From positions 1 through 5,000 of the forward strand of contig JAEORY010000343.1 in the NCBI GenBank assembly GCA_016840645.1: a DNA stretch of 5,000 bases, written 5' to 3'. Positions 1-5,000 of this stretch are shown in pieces. The notes under the pieces were generated by a model. It had not been told where the DNA came from. It made no database searches and worked only from the letters and a program-made list of their open reading frames with translations. Source of the DNA: Candidatus Borrarchaeota archaeon (GTDB lineage Archaea > Asgardarchaeota > Sifarchaeia > Borrarchaeales > Borrarchaeaceae). Both the position numbers and the translations under genes were made by a program. Each line of letters starts with the position of its first letter. Positions within the stretch are counted from its first letter, which is position 1.

Positions 1-1359
1 TAGAGCTGTTTGAGCAACATCTACCGCAACAGGTCCTCCTCCAATTATTCCAATGGTATCTCCCTTAAATTCGTCTTTATTTTCCCAGTATCGATATTTT
101 CTATCCATTAAGAAATTTATTGCAACAAAAACATTTGGAAGATCTTCTCCTTCTAAATGTAAAGTTCGAGGTTTATATTGGCCAGTTGCAATAAAAATAG
201 CTTCAAATCCGTTATTTTTTAGATCTTCAATAGTCATTTTAGGACCTAATGGCCTATTAAGAACAATATCAACTCCAGAGTCTATTATCCTTCCGACATC
301 ATAATCTAACACATAGTTAGGTAATCTAAATTGTGGAACGCCAAATCGTAGCATCCCTCCAGTCTGATCAGTTTTTTCAAAGATAGTAGGCGCATAACCC
401 CTTTTTCTTAAGTAAAAGGCAGCAGTTAGTCCCGCGGGACCAGAACCAATAATAGCAACCTTTTTCGCATTCTTTTTTAATTTTGGTATATTTTTCGAGG
501 CTTTTTTTGCCTGTTCAATCTCCCATTCGGTTACAAATTTCTTTAACTCCCGAATTGCAACGGGATGATCATCTCCAATTAATGTACATCCATGTTCACA
601 TTCATTAGTACAAATTCTTCCGCATATAGAAGGAAGTGGATTGTTTTCTCTAATTAAATTTACCGCATCTTGATATTTACCTTGTCGTATCAGTGAAATA
701 TATCCCTGGGCGTTAACGCCAGATGGACATCCATTACAGCATGGAGAGCATACCAATCCTTTATCTGTTTCTTCGGTTCGAATTTGAGAATTGCAGAATA
801 ATCCAATTTTTAAGATATCGCGTTTCATTTCTTCGGCTATTTCAGCAGCTCCACGCATTTCACATGGAACACCAACAATACCTATTTGTTCAAAAGTCTC
901 ACCTGTGATTTCAACTAATCGTTCCAAAACTCCCGATCTGCCATAAACTACTCCTGCTTTTTCGATTACTTCATCTGGATTGGAAACAATATCTGCCGTA
1001 GGTTTCTCATCCTCCTCTTGAACCATAACAATTTCTTTAAGCGTTTGATTTTCTAATAATTCTTTAGCGAAAGTAGTAATAAAACCTCCATTTGCTGCTT
1101 TTGCAATTATTTTTGGATTTTTACTTCTCAATGAATAGATTGCTAAGGGTTGTTTTTCTTCGAATTTCTTTTGGATTACTTGAGGGCATGTTTGATAACA
1201 TTTTCCACAATCCTGTCCATCTCTTTCTAGAATACAATAATCTTTAAGAGTAGGACGTCTTATTTCCATTTCTATATGTTTACAAGACCCTGCACATAAG
1301 CCACAACCTTGACAAAGACCCGCATCTACTATTTCTTCTTTTAATAATTGAAAACTCAT
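1..1359 (-). CDS. FrhB-like domain fused to GltD/NfnB-like NAD(P)H oxidoreductase (3' end cut by window)
   Basis: This is an open frame from the ATG at 1359 to the left edge: 453 residues with no stop. Residues 1-60 carry two ferredoxin-like motifs, Cys16/19/22/26 and Cys51/54/58 (with Cys42 nearby). Residues 75-190 match the F420 hydrogenase/dehydrogenase beta family: ANGGFITTFAKELLE at 89-103, VVYGRSGVLERL at 137-148, VGVPCEMRGA at 162-171, and KIGLFC at 184-189. At about 195-200 the sequence turns into a GltD-type protein: a two-cluster N-terminal domain with Cys204/207/211 and 246/250/254/258, FAD motif GSGPAG at 305-310, GGMLRFGVPQFRLP at 334-347, ATG at 391-393, and the start of the NAD(P)H Rossmann motif IGGGPVAVD at 439-447. 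About 200 residues of the GltD part should lie beyond the edge. The likely role is electron entry from NAD(P)H, and perhaps F420H2, into the HdrA complex. The FrhB part looks short at its C-terminal side, so F420 binding is uncertain. It starts 2 bp after the upstream stop, with GAGGG at 1366-1370. Confidence 0.9.
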   Translation of the reverse strand, partial: MSFQLLKEEIVDAGLCQGCGLCAGSCKHIEMEIRRPTLKDYCILERDGQDCGKCYQTCPQVIQKKFEEKQPLAIYSLRSKNPKIIAKAANGGFITTFAKELLENQTLKEIVMVQEEDEKPTADIVSNPDEVIEKAGVVYGRSGVLERLVEITGETFEQIGIVGVPCEMRGAAEIAEEMKRDILKIGLFCNSQIRTEETDKGLVCSPCCNGCPSGVNAQGYISLIRQGKYQDAVNLIRENNPLPSICGRICTNECEHGCTLIGDDHPVAIRELKKFVTEWEIEQAKKASKNIPKLKKNAKKVAIIGSGPAGLTAAFYLRKRGYAPTIFEKTDQTGGMLRFGVPQFRLPNYVLDYDVGRIIDSGVDIVLNRPLGPKMTIEDLKNNGFEAIFIATGQYKPRTLHLEGEDLPNVFVAINFLMDRKYRYWENKDEFKGDTIGIIGGGPVAVDVAQTAL

Positions 1360-1361
1360 GT

Positions 1362-2597
1362 TTATCCCTCTTTAATTTTAATTTCTTTTATAATTCCTGT
1401 TGAATCAATTGTGAATTCAACCGAACCATTCTTGTAGGTTCCTTCAACCACATCAAAAACGTGGGTTTTATAATCTTCAAAATTATCTTTATCATCAATT
1501 TGTTTTTTGAATCCACCATAATATAGATTAGATAAGTTCATATTTCCTGCTATTTTTCGAATTTTATCGGTTATCTCTTTGTATTTCTTTGGATCCTTGT
1601 TGTTAATTGCTTCGCTTAACTCTTGTTCTAAATTGAGCAACTCTTTCCGGTATTTTCTTGTGATTTCACTCACTTCTATATTATTAGCTTGTTCGTAAGT
1701 TTCTAGAATCTTTAGTGTCAGTGAGATTGAATGATCTCCTCCCAATAAACCTGAAATCAATGGTAATTCTTCTATCAATCTTCCGGTAAATACATCCTCT
1801 AATAAGGTACCTGAAGTAGGAATTCTCCCTTTTGGAAGACCAGATGTAGATAATGTGAATCTAAAGAAGTTACCAACTATATCTGGCAAACTTGCAGTTA
1901 CATCATCGTCTCTATCAGCTAATTTATCAGTAGCTCCTTTTTCAGAATGCTCTGTGGCAACCTCAATGTTTCCCATTAATGTGCCAAACATGCCTAGCAT
2001 TCTAATTCCTGAACGTTCAATAATTGGTTTACAACCACGGCAAGGTGCATTGTAATCTATACAACGTTCTTTACATTCTTTCGCTATAAATCCATTACAT
2101 AGGTATCCAAGATCGTTAAAGCAAGTTTCTTCATCATCGAATTCAATTTGACGATTCACATGTTCCAAATAATCACAAGTTTTACGTCGTGTGCAAACTG
2201 TGCATAAGTTCTTTAATTTTGGCAATTCTTCACCTTTCACTTCAGATTGAAGTTCTTTTATCTCACCTAAACAACCATTTATATTTATAGCACCATCAAC
2301 AAAGTTTTGTAAGGGAGTCACTTCATGTCCCCGTTGATTAGATAAAGCAAAGATTCCTCCTGTAGTGGTACAATCCCCATAAGCAATTATTTTAGTTGAG
2401 TTCACTTTGATTTTATTCAAAATCTCCTTATCTTCAGGTAATAAATAACCTGTGATTATGGATATATCGGTTTTTTCTTCCTTCCAATTTTTAGGATCAG
2501 AGACAAATTCTACGTTATAACTTGAATCTCCTTTTAATAATATGCTTTCGTTGAAACATTTATTACAACCATTAAATTGGATTACTTTAACATCCAT
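1362..2597 (-). CDS. Divergent MvhG/FrhG-like [NiFe]-hydrogenase small subunit with an extra C-terminal domain
   Basis: The 411-residue protein resembles the group 3 hydrogenase small subunit (MvhG/FrhG, related to the NADH dehydrogenase 20-kDa subunit), which holds three [4Fe-4S] clusters as a wire between the NiFe site and a partner. Proximal-cluster ligands appear to be Cys11 and Cys14 (GCNKC), Cys76 (GDCTTTGG) and Cys109 (INGCLGE). A ferredoxin-like Cys-rich part follows: CTVC (132, 135), Cys141, then Cys159, 167, 175, 179 and CRGC (186, 189), matching the FrhG order. FFRFTLSTSGLP at 244-255 also resembles the family's end. Two oddities stand out. The nearly invariant GCPP is GCLG here, and the Glu just after the second Cys is displaced to position 17 (CFNES). 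Residues from about 260 to 411 are an unrecognised tail, with a likely helical or coiled segment at 309-350 rich in Glu and Lys. No large subunit follows it in the window. It probably relays electrons to MvhD; whether it serves a hydrogenase is open, so I give no gene symbol. Confidence 0.82.
   Translation of the reverse strand: MDVKVIQFNGCNKCFNESILLKGDSSYNVEFVSDPKNWKEEKTDISIITGYLLPEDKEILNKIKVNSTKIIAYGDCTTTGGIFALSNQRGHEVTPLQNFVDGAININGCLGEIKELQSEVKGEELPKLKNLCTVCTRRKTCDYLEHVNRQIEFDDEETCFNDLGYLCNGFIAKECKERCIDYNAPCRGCKPIIERSGIRMLGMFGTLMGNIEVATEHSEKGATDKLADRDDDVTASLPDIVGNFFRFTLSTSGLPKGRIPTSGTLLEDVFTGRLIEELPLISGLLGGDHSISLTLKILETYEQANNIEVSEITRKYRKELLNLEQELSEAINNKDPKKYKEITDKIRKIAGNMNLSNLYYGGFKKQIDDKDNFEDYKTHVFDVVEGTYKNGSVEFTIDSTGIIKEIKIKEG
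1366..1370 (-). promoter_or_regulatory. Ribosome binding site of the FrhB-GltD fusion gene
   Basis: GAGGG (in AAGAGGGAT) is formed by the last sense codons of the MvhG-like gene, 6 bases before the ATG at 1359. The start is therefore well placed and the two genes are translationally linked. Confidence 0.75.
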
Positions 2598-3039
2598 CTT
2601 TTAACGTCCCCTCCTCTCTAATTGCTGTAGCTAAACGCTCTACTATATCTTTAAAATCTCCAACCGCAGTTTCTCCTTCTGCAGCCCGAGAGGTATATTG
2701 ATTAACAAATTGATCACTATATCCTAACTCTTTAAATAATTTTTTCATAAGTTTTATTCTATGCATCGAAAGAATATTACCATTAAAGAAATGACATGCT
2801 CCTAAACAACATCCTACACAAGCAACTCCGTCTGCTCCGTTGCTCAATGCATCCATGATCTGAGTTGGGCCAACTTGTCCCGTACATTGAACTCGCACTA
2901 TACGAATAGCTGGATTGTAAGCCATTCTTGCTACACCAGCAGTATTTGCTGAACCTTGACCACACTCATTACACATGAACACTACAATATTTTCCATTTT
3001 CTCGAGCACTTCTGGCTCGATATACTCACATTCACTCAT
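2587..3039 (-). CDS. mvhD: MvhD/FlxD-type [2Fe-2S] subunit that links an electron donor module to HdrA
   Basis: In Mvh-Hdr and Flx-Hdr complexes, MvhD/FlxD is the small adaptor that carries electrons from the hydrogenase or NADH module to HdrA through a [2Fe-2S] cluster. With the chosen start the protein has 150 residues, close to the family's usual 140 or so. The family's Cys-rich elements are present: MCNEC (Cys23, Cys26), RVQCTGQVGP (Cys52), then GADGVACVGCCLGACHF followed by NGN (Cys74, 77, 78, 82). Cys74 and Cys78 look like extras over the usual GCxxGxCH pattern. The ATG at 3039 was preferred over the one at 3081: it is preceded by a perfect GGAGGTG, gives a natural 8-bp overlap with the hdrA stop and restores normal length. 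The 3081 start would overlap hdrA by 50 bp with no ribosome site. An ATG at 2997 also lacks a good site. The gene overlaps the next by 11 bp. Placement directly behind hdrA strongly supports the role. Confidence 0.93.
   Translation of the reverse strand: MSECEYIEPEVLEKMENIVVFMCNECGQGSANTAGVARMAYNPAIRIVRVQCTGQVGPTQIMDALSNGADGVACVGCCLGACHFFNGNILSMHRIKLMKKLFKELGYSDQFVNQYTSRAAEGETAVGDFKDIVERLATAIREEGTLKDGC
2608..2614 (-). promoter_or_regulatory. Ribosome binding site of the MvhG-like gene
   Basis: GGAGGGG, in the longer purine run GAGAGGAGGGGA, lies inside the end of mvhD, 10 bases before the ATG at 2597. It supports this start and the 11-bp overlap between the two genes. Confidence 0.75.
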
Positions 3040-5000
3040 TTTCGCAAATAGCACCTCCGCCTGATACGGCGATAATTTCATCTAATAATTGTTGATCACT
3101 GAAATTTAATAATTGTATTGCCCCTGTGGGACACGCAGGCATACACATTCCACATGATTTACACGCAATTTCATTAATTATGGGTATTCCATCATTATTT
3201 ATTTCAATAGCCGCAGAAGCGCATACTGTCTTACAAAGTCCGCATCTAACGCATAAATCTAAGTCTACAGATGGCACTAACATCTCTTTTTCAATATATC
3301 CTTTTACTAATGGAGCAGCTGCTAATGCTGCAGCATTTCCTGCATGAGATACCGATTCTGAAATGTCTTTAGGACCTTGAATTGCTCCAGCTAAGAAAAT
3401 ACCTCCTTTACTACTTAAGGTAGGATTCATCTTGATATGAAATTCCTTTAAAAATCCTTCTTTTGAGCGTAAAACATGTAATTTTGAACCTAAAGGACCT
3501 ATTCCTTCTGGTGGGACCATTGCTGAAGAGAGAACTACTAAGTCTGCCTTCAACTTTAATGGAGTTTGGCTTAGTGTATCTTCTACTATTACTCTTAACT
3601 CACCAAAAATTGGATCCCTAAGAATTTCTGAGGGCCTTCCTCTAATGAAACGTACTCCAACTTCTTGAGCAGATTTATATAATTCCTCAAAATTTAATCC
3701 AGGCGTTCTTACGTCGATATAACATATTGTAACATTTGTATCAGGATACATTTCCTTTATTATTCGCGCATTCTTAATTGCAAATTTACAGCAAACTCCA
3801 GTACAGTATTGATTTCCTACTTGATCATTTCTACTCCCAACGCATTGAATCATCACTACATTTTTTGGAATCTTTGCATCAGATGGTCTTAATACTTGAC
3901 TGTTAGTTAATGAACCCGGAGCTAGCATTCGTTCTATTTGAAGTTGAGTAATGACGTTTTCATATCCTTCTTGTTTATAATGATACGGTTCGATTTCGGA
4001 AGGGTCATATTCATCATACCCCGCAGCGACTACTATGGAACCAACTTTAAATCGCTTTGTTTCGGGTTGCATTGAAAAATCAATAGCTTGAACGGGGCAA
4101 ATGTTAATACAAGTATTACATTCAATACAATTCTTTTTATCTCTCACATACGTAGCCGGAATTGCTTGTGGGTAAGCTTTATATATTGCATGTCTTATCG
4201 ACATTCCCTTATCCCATTCACTAGGAACTTCTACCGGACAATGAGCCGCACATTCACCGCACGATGTGCAATTATCTTTTACATATCGAGGCTTAATCTC
4301 TACTTCTACTTCAAAATTACCCATTGATCCTTCAACTTCTTTTACTTGTGCATTAGTATAAAGTTCGATTAATGGATGATTCGCAACTCCGTTGGTAAGT
4401 GGAGATATCGAACATTGTGGACATTCTAAGGTTGGAAATGTCTTGTTCAATTGGGTCATATGTCCTCCTATCGTTGATTCTCGTTCTATTAGATAAACTG
4501 GAATTCCTAATTCCGCGAGGTCATGAGCTGCTCGAAGACCTGCGATACCTGCTCCAATAACTAATGCAGCTTTAGTGGTAGATACTCTACGAGTTTCAAC
4601 ATCTTCTAATTTTCGCGCTCTATTGACTCCTGCCTCAACTAATCGTTTTGCTTTTTGAGTAGCTTTGTCTTTCTCTTTTTGATGTACCCAGCTATCAAAT
4701 TCCCTCACATTAACCTGCTGATGACGATGCTTGTTTAATCCCATCTCCTGGATGGCATTAGCAAAGGTTCTTCCGTGCTGATTTTTTGAACAAGACGCAA
4801 CCACAGTTCTGTTCACACCTAATTCCTTAATCGAATCCTTGACCATTTGAACTCCTGGTTTACTACACATAAACATATAATGTTCTGCTTTAACTACATT
4901 TGGTAAATCTTTTGCATATTCTGCTACCTCCGCTACATCTACAGTACCGGCTATATTATGACCGCAATGACATACAAATACTCCGATTCTTGGTTCGTCT
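3032..5000 (-). CDS. hdrA: HdrA, FAD and iron-sulfur subunit of heterodisulfide-reductase-type complex (5' end cut by window)
   Basis: HdrA is the flavin-based electron-bifurcating subunit of cytoplasmic Hdr complexes. Its FAD splits electron pairs between ferredoxin and a higher-potential acceptor such as a disulfide. The frame is open to the right edge, so the start codon lies outside; 655 residues are visible, about full family length, with only a few missing. Residue 1 is the codon at 4999-4997. The N-terminal domain carries VCHCG (Cys10, Cys12), MCSKPG (Cys45) and ASCS (Cys70), as in HdrA of methanogens. An FAD Rossmann motif GAGIAG lies at 149-154, with ECPQC (Cys193, Cys196) shortly after. 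An inserted ferredoxin has Cys244/247/250/254 and 291/294/297/301. The HdrA-specific cluster motif CX12CX3CC is Cys386/399/403/404. The C-terminal ferredoxin has Cys583/586/589/593 and 613/616/619/623. It is the first gene visible in the operon and overlaps mvhD by 8 bp. An internal ATG at 4876 is not the start, because conserved HdrA sequence continues upstream of it. The HdrA assignment is firm; the physiological acceptor is unknown. Confidence 0.96.
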   Translation of the reverse strand, partial: DEPRIGVFVCHCGHNIAGTVDVAEVAEYAKDLPNVVKAEHYMFMCSKPGVQMVKDSIKELGVNRTVVASCSKNQHGRTFANAIQEMGLNKHRHQQVNVREFDSWVHQKEKDKATQKAKRLVEAGVNRARKLEDVETRRVSTTKAALVIGAGIAGLRAAHDLAELGIPVYLIERESTIGGHMTQLNKTFPTLECPQCSISPLTNGVANHPLIELYTNAQVKEVEGSMGNFEVEVEIKPRYVKDNCTSCGECAAHCPVEVPSEWDKGMSIRHAIYKAYPQAIPATYVRDKKNCIECNTCINICPVQAIDFSMQPETKRFKVGSIVVAAGYDEYDPSEIEPYHYKQEGYENVITQLQIERMLAPGSLTNSQVLRPSDAKIPKNVVMIQCVGSRNDQVGNQYCTGVCCKFAIKNARIIKEMYPDTNVTICYIDVRTPGLNFEELYKSAQEVGVRFIRGRPSEILRDPIFGELRVIVEDTLSQTPLKLKADLVVLSSAMVPPEGIGPLGSKLHVLRSKEGFLKEFHIKMNPTLSSKGGIFLAGAIQGPKDISESVSHAGNAAALAAAPLVKGYIEKEMLVPSVDLDLCVRCGLCKTVCASAAIEINNDGIPIINEIACKSCGMCMPACPTGAIQLLNFSDQQLLDEIIAVSGGGAICENE
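3052..3058 (-). promoter_or_regulatory. Ribosome binding site of mvhD
   Basis: A perfect GGAGGTG Shine-Dalgarno sequence lies inside the last codons of hdrA, 12 bases before the ATG at 3039. The spacing is slightly long, but the site decides the start: neither of the other in-frame ATGs (3081, 2997) has a comparable sequence. It implies that mvhD is translated by coupling with hdrA. Confidence 0.75.

Noticed and set aside
53..304. Plus-strand open frame of 83 codons
   Set aside because: It lies antisense to the GltD part of the fusion gene, whose minus-strand translation carries clear conserved motifs. The plus-strand product has none.
740..800. A separate start for the GltD part, making two genes instead of a fusion
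   Set aside because: The frame runs through without a stop, and no ATG with a ribosome site lies between the FrhB motifs and Cys204. The nearest ATG (residue 178) falls inside the FrhB-like sequence.
723..908. Plus-strand open frame of 61 codons
   Set aside because: It is a shadow of the FrhB/GltD junction on the other strand, with no recognisable motif and no ribosome site.
1855..2055. Plus-strand open frame of 66 codons
   Set aside because: It is antisense to the MvhG-like coding region, whose Cys motifs establish the true frame.
2783..2965. Second minus-strand frame of 60 codons within mvhD
   Set aside because: It is an out-of-frame reading of the conserved MvhD Cys region.
3126..3347. 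Plus-strand open frame of 73 codons
   Set aside because: It is antisense to the C-terminal ferredoxin part of HdrA. The spaced His residues are just the complement of Cys codons.
4088..4327. Plus-strand open frame of 79 codons
   Set aside because: It is antisense to the inserted ferredoxin region of HdrA, with no independent support.
4690..4720. HdrA reads REFDSWVH where some family members have a Cys before SWVH
   Set aside because: As far as I recall, methanogen-type HdrA proteins also carry Asp at this place, so it is probably ordinary subfamily variation and not a lost ligand.

Overview
The window is a single, fully coding block of four tightly packed genes, all on the minus strand and transcribed from right to left. 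No base stretch of any length is left without a gene, and no RNA gene, repeat, mobile element, promoter or terminator is visible. The composition is AT-rich. The proteins are oxygen-sensitive iron-sulfur and flavin redox proteins of the heterodisulfide reductase (Hdr) / methyl-viologen hydrogenase (Mvh) type, with strong Shine-Dalgarno sites. This points to a strict anaerobe. An archaeon is most likely, and a Lokiarchaeia-like Asgard archaeon is my best guess from gene content and composition, but an anaerobic bacterium with the same module cannot be excluded from this window.

Layout in order of transcription: (1) 5000-3032, HdrA, lacking only its first few residues at the window edge. It has an FAD-binding thioredoxin-reductase-like core, an inserted two-cluster ferredoxin, the unusual CX12CX3CC cluster motif and a C-terminal two-cluster ferredoxin. 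(2) 3039-2587, an MvhD/FlxD-type [2Fe-2S] adaptor overlapping the hdrA stop by 8 bp. (3) 2597-1362, a protein related to the MvhG/FrhG hydrogenase small subunit, overlapping mvhD by 11 bp, with a divergent proximal-cluster region and a tail of about 150 residues I do not recognise. (4) 1359-1, starting 2 bp after the previous stop: an N-terminal FrhB-like domain (two ferredoxin motifs plus flavin/F420-hydrogenase beta-type sequence) fused in frame to a GltD/NfnB-like NAD(P)H oxidoreductase, cut by the left window edge.

Working together, these read as an electron-bifurcating or -confurcating complex built on HdrA. MvhD passes electrons to HdrA, and in the classical Mvh-Hdr complex the electrons come from H2 through MvhA and MvhG. 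Here the slot after the MvhG-like gene, where the hydrogenase large subunit might be expected, is taken by the FrhB-GltD fusion. The small-subunit-like protein has lost the otherwise very conserved GCPP motif. The simplest reading (inference) is a hydrogenase-independent relay: NAD(P)H, and perhaps F420H2, enters through the fusion, passes through the MvhG-like cluster protein and MvhD to HdrA, and is split or merged there with ferredoxin and another acceptor. It would be conceptually similar to FlxABCD-HdrABC or Nfn but of different composition. HdrB, HdrC and any large subunit are not in the window and may lie just outside.
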